A DNA stretch of 38,940 bases from Hohaiivirga sp031547465 (GTDB lineage Bacteria; Pseudomonadota; Alphaproteobacteria; Rhizobiales; Beijerinckiaceae), in NCBI GenBank assembly GCA_031547465.1, contig JAVBRX010000154.1, positions 1-38,940 of the forward strand, written 5' to 3'. Positions 17,482 to 24,921 of the stretch are shown piece after piece. The number at the start of each line of letters is the position of its first letter. The stretch's first letter is position 1. The notes below the pieces were generated by a model, which worked only from the letters and a program-made list of their open reading frames with translations, made no database searches and was not told the origin of the DNA. The translations under genes were made by a program, and so were the position numbers.

Positions 17482-18468
17482 TTATCGTCCCTCGACCGGC
17501 GCAGCCTGCGGTGCTGTCTGGGTCGGGCCCGGCTGGCTTGTCAGAACCTGACTGGTAAGCACTTCGATATCGCGGTCGAGGCCGGATTCAACTGTAAAAT
17601 CGCGAGAAAATGTCTGGTCGCCATGACGGGCGATGAGGGTGTATTCGCCTTCAGCCAGGATCATCGACGGGAATGCGCCAATCACGTCTTCACGGATAAA
17701 ATCACCGCCGGGGGTCAGGACACTGAATCGGGTTCCGGCAAAGGCTTCCCCACCGGGAGTGGAGACGAGCTTCAAAGTGACCTTGGCGGCACGATGATTG
17801 ATGGTCGCTTCCGTCAATTGTCCGGAATCGATCTTGATATCCGTGCGCATAATGGCGTTATCGTCGCCGAACGTCGATACCACGTGGTAATTGCCTTCCG
17901 GCAGACGGATGATGTCCCCGGCCTTGGCGTTGTCGAGGATGAGGCGGCCTTCGGAATTATCTGGCAACGGCACGAAGATCGAGAAACTGATCTGCGACGG
18001 GTCGATCGGATTATCCGTCACCGCCCCCCTGAGACGCAACGCTCCGGCGGCAATGGTGAAACGTTCGGTGACGGGAAGCGTCTGTAGTGTGATCGATTTC
18101 GATTCGCCCGCAAAACCGTAAGCGACATGGATCGTGTATTTTCCAGGCGACAGATGGAAAGTCGGTGTCGGCTCGGTTGATTTCGCTACCAATGTCGTCG
18201 GTGCGCCAGGGTTGGCATCGTAAATACGCCAGACGAGGCCGGAATGGATGGCCTTGGGCGCACCGGCAAAGAAGGCAAAAGCGTTGACGTTGACTTTCGC
18301 TGCCAGCGGCGGCAGCATTTCCATTGGCACACTATTTTGCGGGGCAGTAAACGTCGGCGGCGTCTGCGCCATGGACAGACCGGTGAGACCTGCAAGCGCA
18401 ATCATGCCCGACAGGCAGCGGCAAAGAACGTTTCGCAAAAGAATGTTATGTCGAGCCTGTCCGGTCAT
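17482..18468 (-). CDS. Exported protein with three beta-sandwich-like repeats
   Basis: A 328-residue protein with an N-terminal signal peptide or signal anchor (about residues 12-34, CLSGMIALAGLTGLSMAQ). The mature part has at least three similar segments carrying a G-x-Y-x-(hydrophobic) turn: PGKYTIHVAYGFAGESKSI, PEGNYHVVSTFGDDNAI and AEGEYTLIARHGDQTF. Each precedes a strand ending in Thr/Ile-rich sequence, resembling PEGA or carboxypeptidase-regulatory-like domains. The last 25 residues are Gln/Pro/Thr-rich. A conserved rhizobial exported protein is likely, with an extracytoplasmic binding or structural role. It faces the T6SS locus convergently, so it is probably not part of that operon. 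Function unknown. Confidence 0.75.
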   Translation of the reverse strand: MTGQARHNILLRNVLCRCLSGMIALAGLTGLSMAQTPPTFTAPQNSVPMEMLPPLAAKVNVNAFAFFAGAPKAIHSGLVWRIYDANPGAPTTLVAKSTEPTPTFHLSPGKYTIHVAYGFAGESKSITLQTLPVTERFTIAAGALRLRGAVTDNPIDPSQISFSIFVPLPDNSEGRLILDNAKAGDIIRLPEGNYHVVSTFGDDNAIMRTDIKIDSGQLTEATINHRAAKVTLKLVSTPGGEAFAGTRFSVLTPGGDFIREDVIGAFPSMILAEGEYTLIARHGDQTFSRDFTVESGLDRDIEVLTSQVLTSQPGPTQTAPQAAPVEGR

Positions 18469-18515
18469 GCCGTCGAATGATCCGCTATTTCTCGTAAAAC
18501 CATCGTACCGTCATC

Positions 18516-18536
18516 GGCACGATTTTGAACCGTGCC
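18516..18536. promoter_or_regulatory. Inverted repeat upstream of exported repeat protein
   Basis: Perfect 6-base arms GGCACG and CGTGCC separated by 9 bases, lying 48-68 bases upstream of the start of the minus-strand exported protein. The spacing fits a dimeric operator, but a chance palindrome is possible. Confidence 0.3.
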
Positions 18537-18693
18537 ATCGCAGCTATCCATCGAATACGGCGATCTTTTGAAAGACGCCAGTGAAAAGCCCGATTCTTGT
18601 TCACTTATGCCTCTCCTCCGTCTGGAAGCGACGATGATCGGGAAAGGCCCTCAAACCTAACCTAACGGCGAAGGGTTTTTCCGCTTGCCCGTG

Positions 18694-18797
18694 CTAGAGC
18701 AAGATGCGTTTAACCGGAACCGCATCTTGCTCTAGTTTTCTTGGAATACAATGCTTTGTGCCTTTAACCGGTTTCCACTTAAATGCGCATTGCTCTA
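18694..18797. repeat. Pair of palindromic intergenic repeats (RIME-like)
   Basis: The first unit (18694-18735) has perfect 15-base arms, CTAGAGCAAGATGCG and its complement, around a 12-base loop. The second unit (about 18749-18797) has ends CAATGC and GCATTG followed by CTCTA. Both contain TTTAACCGG in the middle (18709-18717 and 18763-18771). The TAGAGCA...TGCTCTA ends and the AACCGG core resemble the dispersed palindromic elements of Rhizobium, Ochrobactrum and Brucella genomes. Placed in the region upstream of the nitroreductase gene, it could also form a strong RNA hairpin. Confidence 0.75.
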
Positions 18798-18835
18798 TGA
18801 ACGACGAAACATCGGCACAGTGGAAAGGAACCGAT

Positions 18836-19405
18836 ATGAATCATCATCCGGCCTTGGATCTTCTGGCAGCCCGGCGATCAGCACTGTTCTCGGATTTGTC
18901 CGGACCGGGGCCGAACCGAGAGCAGATCGAACAGATGCTGACGATTGCCGCGCGGGTGCCGGATCACGGCAAGTTGACGCCGTGGCGTTTCATCGTCATT
19001 GCCGGAGAGGCGCAAACGCAAATCGCCGATCTTGCCGCCTCAATCTTCACCGCCGACAACCCGGACGCAGACCCGGAAAAGATCGCGTTCGAGGGCAACC
19101 GCTTCCGCCAAGCACCAGTAATCATCGCTCTCGTATCGAGAACACACCCCCATCCAAAAATTCCAAGATGGGAACAGGAGCTATCCATTGGGGCTTCCGG
19201 CATGGCGCTGATCGTGGCAGCGACGGCGCTCGGGTTCGATGCCGCCTGGATCACCGGCTGGGCCGCCACCGACCGGCGAATTCTCGATGCGCTCGGACTA
19301 CAACCGGAAGAGCGCATTGCCGGATTCATGCATATCGGCATAGCCAGGGTCAAACTGCCCGACCGTCCGCGCCCTGCCCTGAACGATATAGCGACATGGC
19401 TTTAG
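18836..19405 (+). CDS. Nitroreductase family protein, YdjA-like
   Basis: A 189-residue FMN-dependent oxidoreductase of the small nitroreductase family. The YdjA-type signature AARVPDHGKLTPWRFIVI is present, along with an N-terminal ARRSA FMN-phosphate-binding motif and the C-terminal GFMHIGIA block. Such enzymes reduce nitro compounds or quinones with NAD(P)H; the physiological substrate is not known. Start 18836 is chosen because GGAAAGGA lies just upstream and the encoded N-terminus matches the family; longer in-frame starts run back into the palindromic repeats. It is monocistronic and convergent with the citE-like gene. Confidence 0.88.
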   Translation: MNHHPALDLLAARRSALFSDLSGPGPNREQIEQMLTIAARVPDHGKLTPWRFIVIAGEAQTQIADLAASIFTADNPDADPEKIAFEGNRFRQAPVIIALVSRTHPHPKIPRWEQELSIGASGMALIVAATALGFDAAWITGWAATDRRILDALGLQPEERIAGFMHIGIARVKLPDRPRPALNDIATWL

Positions 19406-19466
19406 CGCAATTTCAATAAACCTACAGCAGCGGTAATCTCGGTTTATCGTCTGATGCCGGAAGACT

Positions 19467-20348
19467 TTATGAGTGCGGGACAGAGCCAATACGTTTCAGC
19501 AGGCGCTCCGCCTGTTTCAGATGTGGCCGGTCAATCATTCGCCCTTCAAAGGCAAGAACACCGCAATCCGGCACTGCAGCAAAAGCGGCAACAATCGCCC
19601 GGGCACGGGCGATGTCCTGCGGCAATGGTGTAAACGCTTCGTTGATGACCGGAACCTGCGCCGGATGGATTGCCAGCTTGCCATAGAAACCGTCGCGACA
19701 GGCAATGCGGCTTTCCTTTTTCAGGCCCTCGCCATCGCGGTAATCGGCAAAGATACCGTCGATAGCCGCCACCTCCGCCGCCGATGCGGCGAACAGCGCC
19801 AGATTCCGCACTAGCCGGAACGGCCCGGTATGCTCACCGTTTTCCTCACGATTGCTTTCTACACCAAGTTCGGCAGCCAGATCCTCCGCTCCCCAGGCAA
19901 GACCGGACAGGCGCGACCTGGCGATTGCAAACGTGCCGAGCGCAAAAATACTGGCCGCTGTCTCTGTCGCAATGGCGAGGATGCGGGTCACACCATCGAC
20001 AAGTCCATATTCCGCCTCGCACACGGCCAGCCGCGCGCCAAGCTGCGCAACGTCGCGCCCGCCGATAGCTTTGGGCAGAACGATCCCATCCGGCCCGTGC
20101 GGCATCACCGCATCGAGATCGGCCTTGGCTTCGCCGCTCGCCAGATCGTTGATACGTACATAAAAGCGCGGGCGTTCGGTTTTACCAATCGCATTGCCAA
20201 GATGCTCCGCCGCAATCCGCCGTGCCGCCGGTTTTGCCCCGGCTGCAACAGAATCCTCAAGATCGATGATCACCACATCTGCACCGCTGGCCATCGCCTT
20301 TTCAAGCTTCTTCACGTTATCGCCGGGAACAAAAAGCAGAGATCGCAT
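19467..20348 (-). CDS. CitE/HpcH-HpaI family CoA-ester lyase
   Basis: A 293-residue TIM-barrel lyase. The N-terminal MRSLLFVPGDN, the DLEDSV metal/CoA motif at strand 2, and VRIND are hallmarks of the citrate lyase beta subunit and malyl-CoA lyase group. RIACRDGFYGKLAIHPAQV is the conserved C-terminal block. As no citD or citF is present, it is probably a stand-alone (beta-methyl)malyl-CoA or citramalyl-CoA lyase rather than a citrate lyase subunit. It lies 27 bases downstream of a MaoC-type hydratase on the same strand, a pairing that suggests a shared hydroxyacyl-CoA or dicarboxylyl-CoA pathway. TAGGA precedes the ATG. Exact substrate unknown. Confidence 0.85.
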   Translation of the reverse strand: MRSLLFVPGDNVKKLEKAMASGADVVIIDLEDSVAAGAKPAARRIAAEHLGNAIGKTERPRFYVRINDLASGEAKADLDAVMPHGPDGIVLPKAIGGRDVAQLGARLAVCEAEYGLVDGVTRILAIATETAASIFALGTFAIARSRLSGLAWGAEDLAAELGVESNREENGEHTGPFRLVRNLALFAASAAEVAAIDGIFADYRDGEGLKKESRIACRDGFYGKLAIHPAQVPVINEAFTPLPQDIARARAIVAAFAAVPDCGVLAFEGRMIDRPHLKQAERLLKRIGSVPHS

Positions 20349-20375
20349 GGGATATCCTAAAATGCCGTTTCATGG

Positions 20376-20864
20376 TCACATCGCCGGGCGCTTGCGCAAA
20401 AAAGCCTGGCGGCGGCATTCAGCCACCAGTTCGCCGCTTTGCTTGTAGGCACGATGCCAGAATTCAACGATGCCCGCATCGGGTCGGGATTTCGACAGAC
20501 GCTTGGCTACGACTTCCGTTTCCGCCCGCACCGTATCGCCTTCGAACAGCGGAGCCGGGAACCGAACCTCGGTCATGCCGAGATTGGCAATCGTCGTGCC
20601 GGTGGTGATGTCATTGACCGAGATGCCGATCAGCAGCCCCAGAGTGAACAGCGAGTTCATCAATGGCCTGCCCCATTCGGTCTCCGTCTCGCAAAAGTGT
20701 GCATCGATATGCAGCGGCTGTGGGTTGAGCGTCAGACAGGAAAACCAGATATTGTCAGCCTGCGTCACCGTTCGCGTCAACCGATGGCGGAATTGCGCAC
20801 CGATCTCAAAATCGTCAAAATATATGCCGCCGCGTGGGTGGCGATTGCTCTCTTCCATTGTCAT
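20376..20864 (-). CDS. MaoC-family (hot-dog fold) dehydratase
   Basis: A 162-residue hot-dog-fold protein. The motif FSCLTLNPQPLHIDAHFC contains the N-P-x-H-x-D hydratase signature with catalytic Asp/His, and MNSLFTLGLLIGISVND is the long central helix. The GGIYFDDFEIGAQF N-terminus is typical of mesaconyl-CoA hydratase-like and MaoC enzymes. It is transcribed just before the CitE-like lyase, so both probably act on the same CoA-ester pathway. GGGAGC lies upstream of the ATG at 20864. Specific substrate not determinable from sequence. Confidence 0.85.
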   Translation of the reverse strand: MTMEESNRHPRGGIYFDDFEIGAQFRHRLTRTVTQADNIWFSCLTLNPQPLHIDAHFCETETEWGRPLMNSLFTLGLLIGISVNDITTGTTIANLGMTEVRFPAPLFEGDTVRAETEVVAKRLSKSRPDAGIVEFWHRAYKQSGELVAECRRQAFLRKRPAM

Positions 20865-21023
20865 GGTCTGCTGCTCCCGATCCGGTCATACATCTTGGAT
20901 ATATCTTCATCCAACGCACTCTCACGCGCAATATGGGCGCGGCGAGCAACGGGAATAGATGTCGGCTGATGATCGAAACTGTCGGCCCAAGAGCGAGACC
21001 CTGCCCCAATGACCTCTCAAACC

Positions 21024-21797
21024 TCAATACCCGAACTGCTCGCGCAAAATCCGCTCATCGAGACTATGGCCCGGATCGTGCAGCATGATGAGGTTGATCG
21101 TTTCATCGAGCGCCGCCTGAACGCGAGTGACGCCGCGCACCTCCGTATGGTCGGCGACGGCGCTGACTGGCCGCCGCTCCGGCTCCAGAATTTCAATGGC
21201 GATTTTCGCCTGGCTTGGCAGCAGCGCCCCGCGCCAGCGTCGCGGGCGGAAGGCGGAAATCGGCGTCAACGCCAGAAGCGGCGCGTTCAACGGCAGAATC
21301 GGCCCGTTGACGGACAGGTTATAGGCCGTCGATCCGGCAGGCGTCGCAACCAAGACGCCATCGGCAATCAGTTCGTCGAGACGGACCCTCCCATCGATAC
21401 TGATGCGCAGCTTCGCAGCCTGATAAGTCTGTCGCAGCATGGAGACTTCATTGATCGCATAAGCCGTATGCTCGATGCCAACGGCATCCCAAGCCGACAT
21501 CAGCAGCGGATGGATGATGCTACGATGCGCATTCTCCAGCCGTTTCGGCAGGTCGTCATCGCGGTACTCGTTCATCAGAAAGCCGACGGAGCCTTTATTC
21601 ATGCCGTAGATCGGCTTCGGGTGGCGCATGAAGCGGTGCAAAGTTTGCAGCATCAACCCGTCGCCACCGAGCGCGACGATCACGTCGGCATCCTCTGGCT
21701 CCGCATGACGGTAACGGCGTTGCAGATGCTGCAAAGCCTCCTGCGCCTGTGGGGCGGGAGTGGCGACAAAAGCCAGTTTCTCAAAATGCGCCGACAT
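21024..21797 (-). CDS. nadK: NAD kinase
   Basis: A 257-residue NAD kinase, which phosphorylates NAD to NADP. The GGDG catalytic motif (VIVALGGDGLMLQTL), YGMNKGSVGFLMN, the INEVS motif and the glycine-rich LIADGVLVATPAGSTAYN are all present. The length is normal for alphaproteobacterial NadK. It has its own intergenic region (21798-21982) shared divergently with cutA. No regulatory motif is apparent. Confidence 0.95.
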   Translation of the reverse strand: MSAHFEKLAFVATPAPQAQEALQHLQRRYRHAEPEDADVIVALGGDGLMLQTLHRFMRHPKPIYGMNKGSVGFLMNEYRDDDLPKRLENAHRSIIHPLLMSAWDAVGIEHTAYAINEVSMLRQTYQAAKLRISIDGRVRLDELIADGVLVATPAGSTAYNLSVNGPILPLNAPLLALTPISAFRPRRWRGALLPSQAKIAIEILEPERRPVSAVADHTEVRGVTRVQAALDETINLIMLHDPGHSLDERILREQFGY

Positions 21798-21982
21798 AAG
21801 ATAAGCCCCCTACCGGTCGGATTGCCCGCACCCCGGCTCCCGAACGCCGCTTGTCCGCTGAAGCATCTTCCGCCGAATCCGGCAGGGCTAAGCAGAAAAT
21901 GTCCTTACAACCCATATTAAGGCAGATTATCGGATGAGACAAAGGCCCAAACGGAAATCCAGCTAAAGAGGTAGAGGCTGAT

Positions 21983-22309
21983 ATGGACGATCTGGCACTG
22001 GTTTATGCGACATTCCCCGATGTTGCCACGGCGGAATCCATCGGCGAAAGGCTTATCCGCGCCCGGTTGGCGGCCTGCATCAACGTTCTTCCAGGCGTGT
22101 CGTCGATTTTCATTTGGGAAGGCGCTGTCGAACGTTCGCAGGAGGCGGCAGCGATCATCAAGACCAGACGCTCCTCATGGGAGGCGGTTCGGGCCTTCGT
22201 GAAGGAAGCGCACCCTTATGACACGCCCGTCATCGTAATGATCGGCATCGACGCTGTGGATGAAGGCACGAAACGCTGGCTTCTGGAGACGATTCCCCCG
22301 CGCCCATAG
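21983..22309 (+). CDS. cutA: Divalent-ion tolerance protein CutA
   Basis: A 108-residue CutA1 protein, a small trimeric ferredoxin-like fold protein associated with copper and divalent-cation tolerance. The family blocks LARLAACINVLPGVSSIFIWEG (start of the core, with ACIN) and HPYDTPVIV are present in order. AGAGG provides the ribosome-binding site. It is divergent from nadK and convergent with the RNA methyltransferase gene. The biological role of CutA is still debated in general. Confidence 0.93.
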   Translation: MDDLALVYATFPDVATAESIGERLIRARLAACINVLPGVSSIFIWEGAVERSQEAAAIIKTRRSSWEAVRAFVKEAHPYDTPVIVMIGIDAVDEGTKRWLLETIPPRP

Positions 22310-22343
22310 TAAAACTTGTCACGAACAGCGCTGAATGCAACGC

Positions 22344-23147
22344 TCATCCCCGGCGGCGAGCTGCCGAGGTCAACTCATAAAGGGCTATGCCGCCGGTCGT
22401 CGCCACATTGAGCGAATCGAAGCCGTTGGCCATCGGAATAGCGACAGAGCGAACCTTCACCAGAATGCTCTCCGGCAAGCCCGGCCCTTCTGCTCCGAGC
22501 AACAAGGCGGTTCGAGGCGAAAGAGCGGCTTCCGAGAGATTCTCCCGTCCGGACGGACTCAAGGCAAGGCATTCGAACCCGACGACATTGAACGCTTCGA
22601 CCATGGTCGCAGCATCGGGAACCCGCGCAAACGGAACCTTGAGAACCCCGCCGACCGACACACGTAAGGCTTTGCGATACAACGGATCACAGCAGGCAGC
22701 ATCGAGAAGCACGGCGTCGCAACCAAACGCTGCGGCATTGCGGAACAGCCCACCGATATTGTCATGATTGGCAATCCCCACCAGCCCCAGCACCGGACCG
22801 GCGCAGCCATGCAGCAACGCCACGGGATCGGGCGGCAATGGGCGAAGACCGACCGCCAGTACGCCGCGATGAATCGGAAACCCGGCAATGGCATCCATCA
22901 CCGGCTGCGGTGCGAGGTAGACCGGCACGGATTGCCTGATTGCTTCTGGAATACCATCGGCAAAAGCCGCCTGCTTTTCCGAGACGAGCAGGGATTCGAC
23001 CTGAAAGGGCGAGCGCAGCAGAACGTCGAGAACCACCTTGCCTTCGGCGATGAACCGGTTTCCTCGTCCGACGAGATCACGCTCGCGCACATTCCGGTAG
23101 GCGGCGATACGCGGGTCATCGACGGAAACGACAGGAACGATGGGCAT
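22344..23147 (-). CDS. SpoU/TrmH-family RNA 2'-O-methyltransferase
   Basis: A 267-residue SPOUT methyltransferase. All three SpoU motifs are seen: motif 1 GIANHDNIGGLFRNAAAFG, motif 2 LLLGAEGPGLPESIL and motif 3 VAIPMANGFDSLNVA. An N-terminal substrate-binding region (RNVRERDLVGRGNRFIAEG) precedes the knot domain. It should methylate a 2'-hydroxyl in rRNA or tRNA; the exact site is not predictable. ATG 23147 gives the usual family start (MPIVPVVSVDD); a TTG at 23180 would add 11 residues and has no better ribosome-binding site. It follows the SIS-domain gene on the same strand by 55 bases. Confidence 0.9.
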   Translation of the reverse strand: MPIVPVVSVDDPRIAAYRNVRERDLVGRGNRFIAEGKVVLDVLLRSPFQVESLLVSEKQAAFADGIPEAIRQSVPVYLAPQPVMDAIAGFPIHRGVLAVGLRPLPPDPVALLHGCAGPVLGLVGIANHDNIGGLFRNAAAFGCDAVLLDAACCDPLYRKALRVSVGGVLKVPFARVPDAATMVEAFNVVGFECLALSPSGRENLSEAALSPRTALLLGAEGPGLPESILVKVRSVAIPMANGFDSLNVATTGGIALYELTSAARRRG

Positions 23148-23202
23148 GGCCGGACCGGGGTGCGAAAACACTGCAATCAAAGGAATTAAAGCGATTTATC
23201 TT

Positions 23203-23763
23203 TCAACTTATGGATCCGCACAGGCTCTGCATGACGATATGGCCGAAGATCGCGTGTACGTCCTCGCTGAGCTGCATATCGTCGACTCGCGCCCAGACGA
23301 CATGCTGTGCAATCTCCTTCAGTCGCCCGCCGGAAAACCCGCACAGGCCGAGGGTAACGCAGCCACGGGCATTAGCTTCGGCCACGGCGCGAATCACATT
23401 CTCGGAATTGCCGCTGCCGGAGATCGCCACCACGAGATCGCCTGGTTCGGCAATCGTCTTGATCTGTTCGCTGAAAATATCGGCGAACGACAGGTCGTTG
23501 CCGTAAGCCGTGACCATGCCGATATTGTCGACCAAGCTGCGCCCACGTAGCGGCTTCCCCGTCGCCAGCCCCACCATCTTGCCCCAGTCGGTGACGAAAT
23601 GCAGCGCCGTCATGGCGCTGCCGCCGTTACCAAGGGTAATGACCTGCCGCCCCGCCTGCCACGCCTGACGGACAAGAGCGATACCATTATCGAGTTCCTG
23701 TCGGTCGAGAGCTTCCAGCACCGGGACAAGACGATTGAGATAATGGCTGGAATGACTCGTCAT
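23203..23763 (-). CDS. SIS-domain sugar-phosphate isomerase, GmhA-like
   Basis: A 186-residue single SIS-domain protein. TLGNGGSA binds the sugar phosphate and AISGSGNSENVIRA is the second phosphate loop, both typical of sedoheptulose-7-phosphate isomerase relatives. The canonical GNGGSAxDAQH is altered to GNGGSAMTALH, so a sugar other than sedoheptulose is possible. GAGG lies 8 bases upstream of the ATG. The TIR gene ends 91 bases upstream on the same strand, so the two could share a transcript, although composition differs sharply. No heptose-synthesis partners are present in the window. Confidence 0.82.
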   Translation of the reverse strand: MTSHSSHYLNRLVPVLEALDRQELDNGIALVRQAWQAGRQVITLGNGGSAMTALHFVTDWGKMVGLATGKPLRGRSLVDNIGMVTAYGNDLSFADIFSEQIKTIAEPGDLVVAISGSGNSENVIRAVAEANARGCVTLGLCGFSGGRLKEIAQHVVWARVDDMQLSEDVHAIFGHIVMQSLCGSIS

Positions 23764-23854
23764 GATTGGCCTCGCGCTTTCAAAGGGGCGGCCCGAGTGC
23801 AGTACCCAGTCAACGCCCCCTTCTAATCACGCATACAACATATCATACTCACGG

Positions 23855-24541
23855 CTATTTAAATTTTTCTGCTACGTCTGCCACAACTCTCAAGAAACCT
23901 TTCGCAACATTGGTAAAAGCATCATCCAGATTTAAAAAACTATTTACAGGTTTACCGTCGTCTGGAAGGGCTTTTAATGACTTGAAAGGCGCCTGACTCC
24001 ACATACAATTACGAAGAATGATCGGAACAACACGGCACTCTCCTTTTTCATGCCTCTCTATAGACTCAGTTAACTCTATATCCATACAATAATATGAATT
24101 AAGATAATCAATGCTAACCAACATAACGACTATATCTGCATCTAATAATTTTTTACGAATAGAAATATCTATATGTTCACCTGGAATAAGTTGTCCGTCA
24201 TCCCATAGTTCTATACCATTATTAGTCACTATAGGATTAATATGCTTCTTAAATTCTTTCATAAACTCAGAATCTGCATGCGAATATGATATAAAAACTT
24301 TAACTAACCGCTTAGCCTGTGCATCAGGTAACCCAACCTTTCCTCCCTGACCCTGACCAACCCTAACTTGTCCAGATTTGATCAACTCTCTTCGAGTATC
24401 ATTGTATTTATCTTCATCCCATTTTAAAAATTGTCTAAACTCATGATTTGGAACCAAATCTTTACCAGTATCTCTAAGTAACTCTCTTAAAGAATCTAAA
24501 AAAATTTCTTTAGAATTTCGTCTTTTCTTACCATTAGCCAT
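23855..24541 (-). CDS. TIR-domain protein with N-terminal winged-helix-like region
   Basis: A 228-residue protein with no signal peptide or membrane segment. Residues 10-72 look like a small winged-helix domain (FLDSLRELL, FRQFLKWDEDKY, RRELIKSGQ, then a Gly/Gln-rich wing). Residues 81-222 form a TIR domain: box 1 KVFISYSHAD (81-90), box 2 LWDDGQLIPGEHI (112-124), and the YCMDIEL segment containing Glu156, the likely catalytic glutamate of TIR NAD hydrolases. A C-terminal FLNLDDAFTNVAKGF block is shared with bacterial stand-alone TIR proteins. ATG 24541 is favoured over 24589 because GGAGA sits 7 bases upstream. The gene is strongly AT-rich, unlike every neighbour, indicating transfer. Candidate NAD-cleaving abortive-infection protein, toxin or effector; no partner gene is visible. 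Confidence 0.85.
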   Translation of the reverse strand: MANGKKRRNSKEIFLDSLRELLRDTGKDLVPNHEFRQFLKWDEDKYNDTRRELIKSGQVRVGQGQGGKVGLPDAQAKRLVKVFISYSHADSEFMKEFKKHINPIVTNNGIELWDDGQLIPGEHIDISIRKKLLDADIVVMLVSIDYLNSYYCMDIELTESIERHEKGECRVVPIILRNCMWSQAPFKSLKALPDDGKPVNSFLNLDDAFTNVAKGFLRVVADVAEKFK

Positions 24542-24868
24542 GGTACATCTCCAAAAAATGCTACAGCTTTCATAGCATGACCATATCAATCATACTGCCT
24601 TACACACAACCAAGCATCAGATTATAACACATACTACTAGCATGTTGCATGCCTACGACAGATTATCATGTTAATTCTCATAAATCTGGTAAACTTTCAA
24701 GTGATACATGAAAATTATGAGCACAATCGTGCAATGACAACAAATAAGATCTCATGTCTTTATGCATCGCGAAACGATAACAATAAAAAAATTTCTGCTA
24801 ATGAAAATTAGCGTAGGATAAATTTCAATAAATTATACTATTATTAATAATAATTTTCTACAAAAGCC
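24542..24868. other. AT-rich intergenic DNA upstream of the TIR gene
   Basis: About 330 bases of very AT-rich DNA between the TIR gene and the thrS terminator. It has no credible coding frame. It holds a short perfect inverted repeat, GCTAAT-GAAA-ATTAGC (24797-24812), and must contain the TIR promoter. No tRNA, integrase or direct-repeat attachment site is visible at its edges. Confidence 0.6.
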
Positions 24869-24890
24869 CGGCTTGTCACGAAACAAGCCG
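24861..24890 (-). terminator. Rho-independent terminator of thrS
   Basis: On the minus strand, arms CGGCTTGT and ACAAGCCG (8 base pairs) enclose a 6-base loop and are followed by GGCTTTTG. The hairpin begins 31 bases after the thrS stop codon and marks the edge of the AT-rich TIR island. Confidence 0.8.
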
Positions 24891-24921
24891 AGCCACATCG
24901 TTTCATCGGGAATGCAGGCTT

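Noticed and set aside
17168..17558. Overlapping short frames in three registers after the T6SS lipoprotein
   Set aside because: No Shine-Dalgarno, no family resemblance, and the frames run into the 3' end of the minus-strand exported protein gene.
19416..19447. Inverted repeat ATAAACC/GGTTTAT between convergent genes
   Set aside because: Arms are short and AT-rich, with an 18-base loop and no proper T-run; a weak terminator candidate at best.
21009..21920. 303-codon plus-strand frame opposite nadK
   Set aside because: It lies antisense to a complete NAD kinase and its product is low-complexity with no recognisable motif.
24797..24812. GCTAAT-GAAA-ATTAGC inverted repeat in the AT-rich intergenic region
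   Set aside because: Short AT-rich palindromes are expected by chance in such sequence, and it lies about 250 bases from the TIR start.
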